Shown here: positions 45,579-57,980 of the stretch, in pieces
Layout of the letters: each line of letters begins with the position of its first letter
Position numbering within the stretch: position 1 is the stretch's first letter
Assembly: GCA_949152475.1 (NCBI GenBank)
Contig: OX424555.1
Span: 17,192,868 to 17,256,867 of the forward strand
Length of the DNA: 64,000 nt
Reading direction: 5' to 3'
DNA from: Terebella lapidaria
Lineage: Eukaryota > Annelida > Polychaeta > Terebellida > Terebellidae
Made by a program: the position numbers and the translations under genes
Notes under the pieces: model-generated
Databases searched by the model: none
What the model was told of the DNA's origin: nothing
Seen by the model: only the letters and a program-made list of their open reading frames with translations

Positions 45579-48500
45579 TCACATAGGTCTTCCGTTGAAC
45601 ATCACCTGCGACATGTACCATATGCCACCTACTTTCTTCCACAACAGGAGGTCTCTGAAACCAAATTTACACTTGACTTACATATATTTAATACATCTGG
45701 ACAGTGTTAGATCGCAGGTCTGTAGACTTCCGAAATCATCTATGCAAAGCAGATATCGCCAGAATGTATATGATTTTCTGATATTACTGAACTATCCGAT
45801 GTGTAACATTCATTGATATATTGTAAGGCCTTCGATTATAATATAAATCCGTTATTCCTAATCGTTATCTATACTCGTGTTCATCCAAAACATAAGACCA
45901 AGGGTGATGTAGCTTACCGGCAAACTTAGAAAACAGGTACTACTAAATGTAGCCTGAGGTCAAGTTCAAGGCCACCAATAGAGCCGCCATGTACTAGTAT
46001 GATTCCCTATTTGCCCGAAATACAACCATAATACATGTAGGCCACTAAATTGAGGCTGTATTTTCCATTTTATTTCCTCAAGTATATATCTTGGGCCTCA
46101 CATATGAAATTCGCCTGGATTCCCTCCATAGCAGCATGCTTCAAAAATATTTTCAAACATATAATTAACTTACTAAACATTTTCATTTTCGGAAGATGTA
46201 CTAGGGTATATTTAGATTCAGACTATTATGTCGGCTATAATTTAGATACAATAAAGTGTTATGCAATATGGATCAAATGAAAGCTTACACAAGTGTCTTT
46301 ACAATTATTACTCGTTGATATGTAATGCCATAATGTCATCAATGGTGTATCTTGACATGAACTAACATGACGCCCGATGTTGAAGCTGCTAGTGACCTCA
46401 ATCTTCACCCGATATCACATTGTGTGATCAGTCTTAAAGTCATGACATTGAGAGACAAATCGTGATTATAAACAAAAGCATCGAAGACTCACTTAGCTTT
46501 GTATTATAGTCATACAAGGACTGATGTATTTTGTATCGTTTCGGTACATCTTCTGGCAACAGAGCTTGTTATTATTTATATAATTTATACTTCGCAGTAA
46601 CAATACTTTGAGCAAATTGCCGGTTAGCTGCAGCACCCTTTGTGCTATATATGTTTTGTGTATTGTCTTTGGAAACATTTTTTTACAGGAGGGAAATATT
46701 AAAGGCACAGTGTGGACTCCGCCTATCAACATATCAAAATGGCCGCCACGAGCAGACCGGCGATTCGAGAGCAACGACTTTTTTTTCAGAAAATAAGTCC
46801 AGTCAAAGTAGTGTTAAACCTTGAACAAATTGCAACAGAATTGATTTTTGCATAGTCAGTACCCAAAAGGTAATATTTAACCCCTGTTAAAAATAGAAGA
46901 AAATAGAGATGGGGGAAATACTGTTTTCAGCCCTTTTTTCAAAATGGCCACCGACCTGTCTCGAAAATCACATTTTTCTTCTTCATAGACATGATTTTGG
47001 TGTCTATACCCATGTTTTAGGATACCAGCTATCTAATGCACTGACTTACAATACTCTACAACCTTTCTCCGAGTCTTGAAAATTAAAAATTGATAATTCT
47101 GAATAAAGTTTGAAATAACTTTTTTTTTTTAGAATAAAATTTAGACATTTTTCTAATGTTTCAGGAGCCACTGAAATAGCCATTGATAATTACGTTCTTG
47201 TACACAAAATATATTTTTCATGACTGACATGAACGACTTGACCGTGTACTCAGAAAGCGCAAAACTCACCAATGACACGTGCCCGATCAAGTACTGACAG
47301 AGCAGCAACTAGACAGACGCACAGATGTGATTTTATTACCTCGTTGTTGCCTAGAAGTTACAGATGTTTTCATCTGTCTTCGGCGTTACCGAGTTTGAAC
47401 AACTCGAAAAATGGCACTTTCCACAAGTCACAGATCACTCTTATCCATGTTTGCGACACTTACAACGCATGGATGCACAGTTCGATTTACACTTATAATG
47501 TATCGCTTCTAATAACGATGTCGGCGCTGCATCCATATCATTCTTCTGTGTTCATCATTAGTGTGTGTCCATCTCCACTGTTCAGGGTTCATGTTGTTTC
47601 AATCATTGGACATTGTGAAGTGTTTCTATTCTTGGACCTGGTATTACACACGAATGCTCTGGTACGCCATAGCTGAGCAGGTTAGTGGCATAGATTTCAG
47701 TTGTATGATCTTAGTACACTTGATACCTTTTCACAGAATTTCCGATACGTCAACTGGTCCAGCGTGCCTGGGTTTTTCCACTGTAGGAAATATGCAGGTT
47801 ATCCAGGCAGCAGCAACAACATCAGTCCATCTGTCATGATCTGTTGAAGCTTCTTCATGATTGTTCGTTTCCCAACTCCATGGATCCTTGACATTGTGTC
47901 CCCGGGCGGTTAGTTCTCAATGCTTATTGATTTTCATGGTGGTCGGACATTTTTCCAAGACTATATGACCAAATATGGTGGAAAAAAATCATTCAAATGG
48001 GTGTGGGGCGTTATTGGTTGCAGATAGGGCTTATGGTAGTATGAAAAACTCATAGGAAGTCAAAATTATGACCTTGAATTTGACCTTGGATGACTTCAAA
48101 TACTCTGCTTCAGCGTTTGCTGAAGTTACCTAGAGTTTTCTGCAAAATTTTGCTCGAATTGTGTTATTTTTGAATAAGCATTTACTAGTAGTGGGGTTTA
48201 ATAGTTCTCAACGCCTACAAATTTCCAACATTTTGATCAAACATGATCAAATATGGTAAGAAATTTAAAATTGGGTATGGAGCGTTAATGGTTGCAGATA
48301 GGGCCTACTGATATGTTAGTATTGAATACTTACTGGAAGTCATATATAAATATATGGACATGAAAACGTTGACCTCGATTATGACCTTGGATGACCTTGA
48401 GAGGTCAAAAACTGATATTTTAGCTCAGTTTGTTTGGGGAATTAGATGTAGGGATTATCGGTTGGGTTTAAATAGTCTATGTTGATATAGAACACTGTAA

Positions 48501-51500
48501 CTATCTACGGTTGATCCTGCCAGTGGCTTTAAACTTGCTTAGGCTCAGTATCCGATTAACTACAATGTATATGAAGCTGTTTTGAGAAATCGACATGGCA
48601 CCTGAGCATTGTCACCCTGAATATGTTCTGTTGAATATCTGTATTCAGTAACTGTTCTGTCTAGTTGTTTCTATACAAAAGAGACTGTGTCCATGTAGAG
48701 CCTGTATCATGCTTCATGTATTTCTAGCAGAAATAAAGGATATGAATAAATATGTGACTCACGTAATATATGCCTAAGGAACAGGACCTAAACAGGAGTC
48801 CTCAGGTCTGTTGTACACAAAATGTACATCAACGTTTATCTAAAGCACTTTTGGCAGTCATCTAATGTATTATGTATCCTTGCATTTAAATATATGCCGA
48901 CAGTGCTAAACGTGAGAGTATCTGGTTGGCTTTGGGGAAACATTACATAATCTTCACAGCATCCCCTGACGAGATGGGCATGGGTGGCACTCTGATTCTG
49001 TCATTGTCAGCACTAAGCAGTATGTTTGTAGGGGTGAGGGTGTTGAGGGGTAATTTGGGTAGAGTGTTGTAAACGATCTGCATCCAGAGTAGGTTAGATG
49101 TAGCTTTGGGATAACATGCAGATATACAGTAAGTACACATATAGGCCTACATACACCTTGGGTACGTATCGTTACTACGGGGTAAGATTACCAGAGAGAG
49201 TGTGCCGTTATGGGTGAATACGCTTCATTAATACATTCATTACATGTTTTGAGGGAGTAATATTTTGGTGTTCGGTGCTTGCATAGTCGAATCGTGAGAA
49301 ATCTTTGCACTTTGCATGTGCAAGCAGATGTTTGGCGCCAATTCATGTGAAAAGATCACCTGTTGAATATTATGTGCTTTGATTAGTTTGAATATTTATT
49401 ATATTGGTGATAAACTGGTCCTCCTCAGATAAGACCCTCTCCATAGAGACTTCCCATATCTTTAATGACTTTTTCCTATGGCGCTAGGATGACTTTAACA
49501 TGTGAATGAACCCCTCTAATGAGACTCCCCTTCATATAAGACTTCAATTTCGTGGCAGGATTGTAGGTCGTATCTGAGAGAACTTTGATATGTGATCATA
49601 AGTAACTGTGATATGTGGCTCGATAATTCTGAAGTTACCAGTATTCAAATTTTTGCCTGGAGGTGAATGCTCATACATATAGGCCTAAGTCACAAGTCCT
49701 GGAAATTCGGTTGGACATTGGGAATCTCATATCATTTTGATTTTCAGGGTGAATGTGTAGAAAGAATCAACTTCGGAAGCTTACAGCGAACAGGGAATGG
49801 CCACCAACGTCCAGAATTGGCCATACTTCATCAAAAATGGCTGCCAAATCGACAAAAAGAATTCGATCAAAAACATTGGACATATGCCCAAGGGGATCAT
49901 CGCTCACCGGGTACAGTGAGATGAAATCTCGGCGCATTTATGTTCATGACTATGCTCTCTGAGTCTTCTTCAAGTAAACTGTCTCCAATAGCCAATTTAC
50001 ATGTACACGTCCTGGGGTCGGCAGACTTTTGACTTTGAGCACTGATGGTCACCTGAGATCAAGTTAAAGAATGAGCCACAAACCTCCTAGCGATTTGTTT
50101 CCCAATCACAACCATCTGGTATGATCACAGGCCTCAAATTGGATATTTCACATTGCTGTCATAAGTTGACTCATTAACATATTATAACATCTACTCAATA
50201 TTTCCGAAAATGATAGGTTCCGTGACTGGGCATTTGCATATGGAGAGTCATTTGCATCATATCAGACGTACAAAATAGAGCCCAAGTCCCAAAGTCCTAA
50301 AATGGTCGTTTCCCTCTCAAGGTCACTGAAGTTCAATATCAAGGTCAACAAATATGACTTCTTTTTGATTGCCGTTACTGAGCAAATCCAGCTTGTAGTA
50401 CTGCATTTGCTTCTTGCTCAATTTTTATAGTAAGTACAGATTCAATTCCCTGGCCTATAAGATATATCCGAACGCCGAGTGCAACGCCATGCCAAAATGT
50501 TATCAGACCAAAGGTTCGGTAACCCAATAAAGGAATTTGCCGGACGGGCGACTGATGGACGGCTAGACACAATTATGATGGACGAAAACCCACGACAATA
50601 GCTTATCGGCCCATATGGGTGGTTAAGCTCTTACCATAAAATAGTATATTTTACGCGATCGTAAAAAATTATAGTTATTTATTGATCATTTTATTCATAT
50701 ATATCATAACAGGGATATTTGTTGCACAATATCAAAGAAATTGATTTTTGTTTCCAAGTGTGTTTACATGAATGAAGGTGATGTGAGATGCCCATGGCTA
50801 TCCTAACACTGACCTGTACAGCGCCCAAGGTTTGCCGTCCGCGTCTAGAGAAGCCTGTGTAGCAGCCATAAAAGCCGTGGTGTCGTTCAGCAACTCGAAA
50901 TAGGTAATCTCCTGGATCACCAGCTTCTTCATCGTAGGTATCATCTTTTGAAAGACTGCTTTCATTCCTGTGGACAAGTGATGTACATTTTACAATTTTG
51001 ATTCACATACTCAAATTTTGCCGTCACCCGACAGTTTCCGACAAACATGTAGTCTTAATAATCCAAATTATGTGGACTTATTAATGAATAAATCTTAGAT
51101 TTTTTTATTTTTATTTTACACAGATCACTCAATGCTAAAATTGAAATATTCGGCTGAATAAGCCGGACAAACTTTTACTCATGGGATTGTATGAGGTAAT
51201 GTTCCAGGTCACCAAAAGTTCCTCCATTCATTTGTGTTACAGGGTCCTGGGAATCGAATCCAAGACCCGACGAACAATAGTCTAACACTCTACCAAAATT
51301 TGAAGTGATATCACACTATACTCTGGTTTTTCTGTTATGTTTATACCGGTTTTATGACGATATTTTTGCGATGCTAAATGCTATCGTTCTATAACTTTGC
51401 ATAAGCTACCCCTACTTCACCTAGGATTCAAACGGCAATTTTCTACCAAATTCTGTCAGACTTCTATAACAAAAAATTCAAGTTCACGAGAATGTTCATG

Positions 51501-54500
51501 CATATCGTTTCTGGTATGTCCACCCAATATGTTCGAAATCGATTCCTAAGCTGTAAAGCTATTAGTAATTTTGTTCTCCGACCTTGAAAATGATGTCAAA
51601 GGTCAAATTCAAGATCACCAGAATATCCAGCATATATCATCTCTTATATGTTCGCTATGTATTCCTAAGCTGTAAAGTCGATAATAAGCGAGATATCAAC
51701 CATTTCGTTCTCTGACCTGGAAATTGAGGCAAAGTTCAAGCTCAAGGTCACCAGAATATTCGACTATATTTATAGTCGATAATAAGCGAGGTATTAGCTA
51801 TTTTGTGCTCTGGCCTTGAAAATAAGGTCAAAGGTCAAGTTCAAGGTCATGAGAATGTCCAGCATATATCATCTCGTATATGTCCACAATTGATTTTTAG
51901 GCTGTAAAGCTGATAATAAGCGAGATATTAGCCATGTTGTTCTCCGACCTCGAAAATGAGGTCAAAGATCAAATTTAAGGTCAAGAGAATATTTAGCGTA
52001 TATCATTTCCTATATGTCCACAATTATTTCCTAATATCTAATCTCAATATTAAGTGAGATATTAGCATTATCGTATCCCATTATAAAGCATAGGAAATTT
52101 AACATGGGAAAGTCCCATTTGCGCCAAGTTTGGGCCAAAATGGCCCACTTCGAGCGATTAAGGGCAACAAAACTTATATTCCTAACAGGGGTACATATTA
52201 GGAGTTTTATGCATCAATTGGAAAAAAAATTACTGAACAGATTTTGAGAAAACGACCGTAGTCCAAAATTGCCATTTTTCGTCAGATGGCCGCCATATGG
52301 AAAAAAAATCGAAAAGCAAAAAATTAGCCCAAGGGATAAGACAGCTTACCGGATAAAATATGTTTTATATTCCCGTGACCTTGAAAATAAGGTCACTGGT
52401 CAAATGCAACGTCATGAGAATATCCAGCAAACATTTATATCATTCCCGATATGTCCATTGGTTGCTAAGCTGTAAATTCAATAACAATTGAAGCAAAATA
52501 GCAATTTCGTTCTATGACCTTGAAAATAAGGTCGAAGGTCGAATTAATGGTCATCAAAATATTTGGCATACATCATTCCCTATAGGTGCACAACTGATTC
52601 CTAAGCTGTAAAGTCGATAATACGTGAGATATTAGCCGTTTTGTCCTGTGACCTTGAAAACGAGGTCAAAAGTCAAATTCAAGGTCATCAGAATATTAGG
52701 CGTTCATCATTTCCTATATGTCCACAACTGACTCCTAAGCTGTAAAGTCGATAATCAGTGAGATATTAGCCATTTTGTGTTTTTGACCTCGAAAATGAGG
52801 TCAGAGGTTAAATTCAAAGTCATGAGAATATTCAGCATATATCATTTCCTACATGTCCACAAATGACCTCTAAGCTGCAAAATCGATTACAAGTGAGATA
52901 TTAGTCATTTTGTCCTGTGACCTTGAAAATCAGGTCAAAGGTCAAATTCAAGGTCATGACAATAATCTGCATATATCATTTCCTATATGTTCATAATTGA
53001 TTCCTAAGCTGTAAAGTCGATAAGAAGCCAGATATAAGCCATTTTGCCCTGTGACCTTGAAAATGAGGTCAAAGGTCAAATTCAAGGTTATCAGAATATT
53101 CGGCTGATATCATTTCCTATACGTCCACAACTGATTCCTAAGCTGTAAAGTCGATAATAAGCGAGATATGAGGTCAGAGGTCACATTCAAGGTCACGAGA
53201 ATATTCAGCATATATCAATTCCTATATGTCCACAATTGATTCCTAATCTCTAATCTCAATATTAAGTGAGATATTAGGCTTAATGTGTCCCATTATAAAG
53301 CATAGGAGAATTTAACATGAGAAAGTCCCATTTGGGCTGAGTTTGGGCCCAAAATTGCCCACTTTGAGTGATTCAAGGGCATCGAAATTTATACATGTCA
53401 CGGGGGTACATATGAGGAGTGTAGTGCATCAATAAGAAAAAAAGTTACTGAACAGATTTCAAGAAAACGACCGTCAAAGTCCAAAATTGGCCATTTTTCG
53501 ACGAAAACGGCCGCTCTGACCTTGAAATTGAGGTCAGAGGTCAAATTCAAGGTCACGAGAATATTCAGCATATATCATTTCCTATATGTCCACAATTGAT
53601 TCCTAGTCTCTAATCTCAATATTAAGTGAGATATTAGGCTTAATGTGTCCCATTATAAAGCATATGAAAATTTAACATGGGAAAGTCACATCTGGGCCGA
53701 GTTTGGGCCCAAAATGGCCCACTTCGAGCAATTCAAGGGCAACGAAATTTATACATGTCACAGGGGTAAATATGAGGAGTGTTATGCATCAATAGGAAAA
53801 AAGTTACTGAATAGATTTTTAGAAAACAACTGTCAAAGTCCAAATTTGGCCATTTTTCGACGAAACGGCCGCCGTTTTGAAAAAAATGCGAAAATCAAAA
53901 AACTAAAAAAAGCTCCCTCTGGAAATTTTTTAGGCATTTTTGTTCAAAATTTCAGAAAAATTCGATCGTAAACTTTAAAGATAAAATTGTTTACGGAGGG
54001 ACGACGGACGCCGGACGCCGGACACGACGCCATGGCAATAGGTTATCGGACCATAGGTCCGGTAACCTAAAAACTAAAAAAAATACATCCTTCTCGAAAT
54101 ATTGCATTTTTGTTTATAAAAATGTTGTTTATTAACTTTGAATATAAAAATGTAGACGGAAGCAGGACGAGAACAACGACGACGGCCGACGGACGCAACG
54201 CCACGGCAATAGATTATCGGACCAAAGGTACGGTAACCTACAAATTGAAGAAGTTGGCAATCTACTGTCATGTTAAATTTCAGGTCAAAACGGGATCTCG
54301 AGAATCTGATCGTTTTCGAGGATTGTTCCTGTTTACATCCATCAGGATTCAAAGTATTCATATAATTTTAGACCAGAAGATCCTTTGGGGTGTATTCTAC
54401 ATGAACATGTTGATTTGCACAAAATGAATTTAAACATTTAAGGGCTGAATTTAACATTGGGGTATATATAGTGCCAACTTTTCAATTTTCGCGTTTGACT

Positions 54501-57002
54501 CCAGGGTGGAGTATGTCAAGTTATAGAACGATACCATTTAGCATCGCAAAAATAGCAGCGATAAACAGTGTAAACGAGTTAGAAAAATCAGAGTATAGTC
54601 CAGCTAGTGGGAATGCTGACTACACCAAATTGGGCGAACCCCGAATGGACCTCGGCACAATTGTCTCAGTTACACGATACTAGAAACATAGCACCAAGGG
54701 TGCTGTAGCTTACCGGCAATCATGAGAATTGCACAGAGTATTGATTTTCCAACATGTAAATTTTTACACTGATCTTAAACTCTATTGTCAAAACATGTTC
54801 GTAAATTTTCTCGTTAATGACATATAATCACACACTGTCGATTCAAAGGCAACAAGACTTTTACACATCAGAAAGGTACATAGGGAAAATCTTATGCATT
54901 TTGAGGAAAATTGTCTGAATAAATTGTAACACTCAAGGTCACCACTCAAACCGCAATATATGATTTCCTATTTGAATGTGCCAATGCTTAGGCTCTATCT
55001 TGGAGTGTTCTATGAGTATACTCCGCACAGGTCCCATTATGAAGGAAAAATTGGGTGAAAGTCTAAAACATTTTCCAATGGCCAAAAAAAAATTTTCTTT
55101 TGCTGGAAATGGTTCAAAACGAATAGTGACTCGATTTGGGACAAAATAAAAAAAAATTTCGCCTACCGGTCAAAAAATCAAAATTGCCGCCACACGCCGT
55201 TATTTCAAAGGCAACAAAACTTATACACATCACAAAGGTACATCAGAAGAATATTATACATGATTTTGAGGAAAACTGTCTGAATAGACTCTGAGAAAAG
55301 GGCCACCAAAGACAAAATTCATCGGTTTTTTTTTCGACAAAAAGGGTCGTTTTCAACTTTCAAGATCATTGAAGGTCAAATTCAAGGTCACCACTCAAAC
55401 CGCAATATATGATTTCCCATTTGAAGATGCAAGCACTTAGGCTCTATCTTGAAGTGTTCTATGAGTTTACTCCGCACAGCTCCCATTATGAAGGAAAAAT
55501 TGGGTGAAAGTTCCGGCCCAAGTAGCGCAATTACTATGTTAATACTACTCACCCACTGAATGTATACCATATTTGATCCGTCTGGCACATTTTTAATCTT
55601 CATTGAATTTAGAAGAAATAGTAAGCTGTGCTACATGGGCCAAATTTTCTAAGTCCAAAAAATTTTCAATGGCCAAAAAAATGTTTTTTGCTGGAAATGG
55701 CTCAAAACGAATAGTGACTCGATTTGGGATAAAAAAAAAAAATTTCGCCGACCCGTCAAAAAATCAAAATGGCCGCCACAAGCGAACCGACGATTCAAGG
55801 GCAAAGAAACTTATACACGTCGTAGAGGTACATGGAAGGAATGTTTTGAAACAAAAATCTCAAAACTGATCAGACAGTTTTTGAGAAAATGGCCACCAAA
55901 GTCCAAAATTGGCAATTTTTGGTCAAAAATGGCCGCCAAATCGACAAAAACGATTCAGTAAAAAAAAATATAAAAAAACGTCTTTAGATACTGGCCCAAG
56001 GTATGTTCTGACAAATTTATGGGGAAATTCATCATGTCAAAAAAAAGTTACAGACCCGGACGGACGACGGACGAAAAACCATGACAATAGCTTATCGGCC
56101 CAAAGGGTCTCTGACGCAAAGTTCTCCTAGTTTGAGTACTGCAGTGCATCTGATGTCAAATTCAAACTACAGATAAGACAAGTCTCTCTGATGGTAAATG
56201 TGACACAATTCTTAATTTGAGCTCGCAATGTCATTTGCTATCAATATGATGATCACCAAAGGGTTCTCGGATATTGATTCATATATATTGTATATTCATA
56301 CCACAATTCTACACTCTACTCAGTAGTTTCGTTCCCAACACATCTTGGAGTAGGCATGACCAGGAGTTTAAGCGTTTTAAATATCAGAGGCTAATTTCAA
56401 ATAGACTAGTTATTTATTCACCACATATGACAGTCATATGTTCGTATGATCAATATGGTGTTATAGAAAATCTGGAATATGAGCATACAGGGTCATGTAA
56501 TTTCAAAATCACCAACATTCATGTATACGCCATATATGACTTGTTCACAAAGACTGGATTTGTTCATACTACCAATCCAAGCTTCACATATCATGTTTGA
56601 TGCATAAACCTTCGCAATCATTTATGTAAATCACATGACTTCATCCGTTTAATAACTTTTACCCTTGATGAAGAACGCGTGATAAAAAGAGATGTTTACT
56701 GCCACTTCCACACGTTCGATAGATTCGATTAACGTACCTGTTGTGCCGTTGATTGTGGCTAATTTATGAGGGTAAAATTTGGCATCTGGCGTGAACAATC
56801 CAACAGCCGCATCATAATCATCCCTCGCATAACACTCGAACACTTGTCTGTATCTGGCTTCTATCTCCGATCTAGCCGAGTCTGAAAAAAACACGGATTA
56901 AAATGTGGGTAGCACGCATTTATCCCAATGATATTGATATAAGTTTTTCAAAAGTTACCTATCTTACTAAGATTTCAGCAATTAATGTATACTACCTGCC
57001 AT
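45579..57002 (-). CDS. Small NTF2/SnoaL-like protein, four exons, 126 aa
   Basis: Minus-strand exons 56996-57002 (ATGGCAG), 56738-56881, 50814-50967 and 45579-45654 give 381 bp with phases 1, 1 and 2, identical to the gene at 11003-14672. The protein begins MADSARSEIEARYRQVFECY and contains DDYDAAVGLFTPDAKFYPHK, GMKAVFQKMIPTMKKLV, FELLNDTTAFMAATQ and the end LWKKVGGIWYMSQVMFNGRP M. It is a full-length single NTF2-like fold. Introns 2 and 3 are about 5.8 and 5.2 kb, swollen by dispersed repeats. The exons are clean of stops, so it is probably functional. Substrate unknown. Confidence 0.8.
45660..46680. other. intron 3 DNA without recognised content
   Basis: AT-rich intronic sequence. Its first 300 bp or so resemble the DNA next to exon 4 of the paralogs (about 306-480 and 11079-11300). 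No domain is seen. Confidence 0.3.
46690..48480 (+). repeat. fragments of AGGTCA-rich and AAAATGGCC repeats
   Basis: 46730-47000 carries AAAATGGCCGCC and AAAATGGCCACC blocks. 48060-48430 carries ATGACCTTGAATTTGACCTT and related half-sites. Between them (about 47100-47940) I see nothing I can name; the open frame at 47272-47676 looks like chance. Confidence 0.4.
48509..48524 (+). other. 16-base match to the 5' end of 18S rRNA
   Basis: GGTTGATCCTGCCAGT is the near-universal start of the small-subunit rRNA. The next bases diverge, so this is at most a tiny rRNA-derived fragment, not an rRNA gene. Confidence 0.4.
48530..50000. other. intron DNA without recognised content
   Basis: No domain or clear repeat boundary. 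The short open frame at 48943-49140 on the minus strand has no support. Confidence 0.3.
50000..50530 (+). repeat. eroded dispersed repeat ending GGTTCGGTAACC
   Basis: Half-sites such as CTCAAGGTCA near 50315 precede a terminal block with GCAACGCCATGCC and GGTTCGGTAACC near 50521, the family end with one change. Confidence 0.45.
51241..51297 (-). repeat. tRNA-like (SINE head) sequence
   Basis: On the minus strand TGGTAGAGTGTTAGAC resembles a tRNA A box and D arm, and GGATTCGATTCC about 35 bases on resembles a B box. The acceptor stem is not complete, so a tRNA-derived SINE fragment is more likely than a working tRNA gene. Confidence 0.5.
51340..51475. mobile_element. single arm of the long-TIR MITE
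   Basis: Matches the left arm of 26150-26640 (GCGATGCTAAATGCTATCGT, then TTCAAACGGCAATT). No second arm is seen before the 134-bp array starts. Confidence 0.5.
51480..54240 (+). repeat. 134-bp monomer array and three element right ends
   Basis: Many monomers of the family seen at 30019-31557, followed by the AAAATGGCC block and right ends. The array is punctuated by partial ends near 52260-52340 and 53500. Complete ends GGTCCGGTAACC lie at about 54056 and GGTACGGTAACC at about 54227. It seems to be at least two nested or tandem copies. Exact DR1-type motifs AGGTCAAAGGTCA occur at 51825, 52932 and 53066. Confidence 0.6.
54240..54610. mobile_element. MITE copy with long inverted ends
   Basis: The left part (TTGAAGAAGTTGGCAATCTA) and right part (GTTATAGAACGATACCATTT, then AGCATCGCAAAAATAGCAGC) match the element at 26150-26640. 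The core is shortened. Confidence 0.55.
54840..56115 (+). repeat. dispersed AAAATGGCC repeat, tandem partial copies
   Basis: Two blocks starting about 54960 and 55395 repeat 'ccgcaatatatgatttc' and the TTTGCTGGAAATGG segment. The right end has GGACGGACGACGGACG and CTTATCGGCCCAAAGGG at about 56058-56108. The 127-bp MITE at 55515-55641 is inserted in it. Confidence 0.5.
55515..55641. mobile_element. 127-bp MITE, second copy
   Basis: Same ends and interior as 25123-25250. Confidence 0.7.
56116..56737. other. intron 2 DNA next to exon 2
   Basis: About 56340-56560 resembles 13490-13680 in the paralog's intron 2 (for example CCACATATGA and GAGCATACAGGGTCATGT), so the introns were duplicated with the exons. 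No other content was recognised. Confidence 0.4.
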
Positions 57003-57259
57003 GGCTTATGGCTTGTCCTGCTTGTACGATATACAAAAATTCGTTACTGTACAGGCATCCGGTACAAGTAAGTAGTACATCTAGGGCCTGCATTGGCTCA
57101 CCCAATTACGAATGTGAATTACAGTGTATCACCAACCGACAGATACTCACTCATTGCCCTCGTGCTAAAAAAAATAGACATCAAAGCACTAAGATGCCTT
57201 GGAGACATGTCGGTCTAAAGCATATTATTCTAAACAAGCTGGATATTAGATACAAATAA

Positions 57260-57980
57260 AAAAAATCATCCTCAATACCCGTAAGACATGTTTGACTAGG
57301 ACAACGAGTCTGAAAATAATGTCTATTTAGATCTACGATGCACGGTTTCCGACATATTTCAGAATAGCACTATTTCCTTATATGATCGCAACACTAGAAA
57401 TACTGGTTATAAAACATGGGCAGAGGATTTGGCCTTGATCTACGTTAGGTGGACTGCTTTGCCCCCTCTTCCCAATCAACGAAAATGAAAAATGCCGACT
57501 CAGCAAAACAGAATTGAGGTCGAGGTCAAAAATCATCCCAAATACCCCTAAGACATATTTTTCCAGGGTGACGAGTCTGAAAGTAACGCCCGTTCCGCTC
57601 TACGACGCACGGCTTCCGAGATATCGACGAAGATGACCAATGTCGAGTTTGCAAAGAAATTTCAGGTCAAGGTAGTTCATCCTAATATGTTTGTATAAGG
57701 TGACGAGAACATAATGTTCGAAAATGTCCGAAAATAATGTCTGGTTACTCTACGATGCACTGTTTCCGACATATCGACGAAAATGAAAAATGCTGACCCA
57801 ACAACAAAAATGAGGTGAAGGTCAAAGTTCATCCCAAGTACCCCTAAGACATGTTTATCTAAGGCGACGAGTGTTGAACCGGTAAATGTGGAACGAGACC
57901 GAAAGTAACATCTGTTTCGCTGTATGACGCACGGTTTACAAGATATGCAGGAAGCCTCAAGGATGACTCGGAGAAAACTC
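57260..57980 (+). repeat. tandem repeat, about 3-4 diverged units
   Basis: Units carry 'tcatcccaaatacccctaag', GGTGACGAGTCTGAAA and CTCTACGAYGCACGGYTTCC-like boxes, with starts near 57266, 57533, 57680 and 57830. Unit length varies between about 150 and 270 bp. It lies upstream of the NTF2-like gene and separates that gene from the promoter-like DNA it shares with the 14672 paralog. Confidence 0.55.

Noticed and set aside
47272-47839. Plus-strand open frames of 134 and 92 codons
   Set aside because: Composition and lack of any motif suggest chance, and they lie in an intron.
51241-51297. Functional tRNA gene
   Set aside because: Acceptor stem pairing is not evident, the B box has an extra base, and the copy sits among repeats, so a SINE fragment is more likely.
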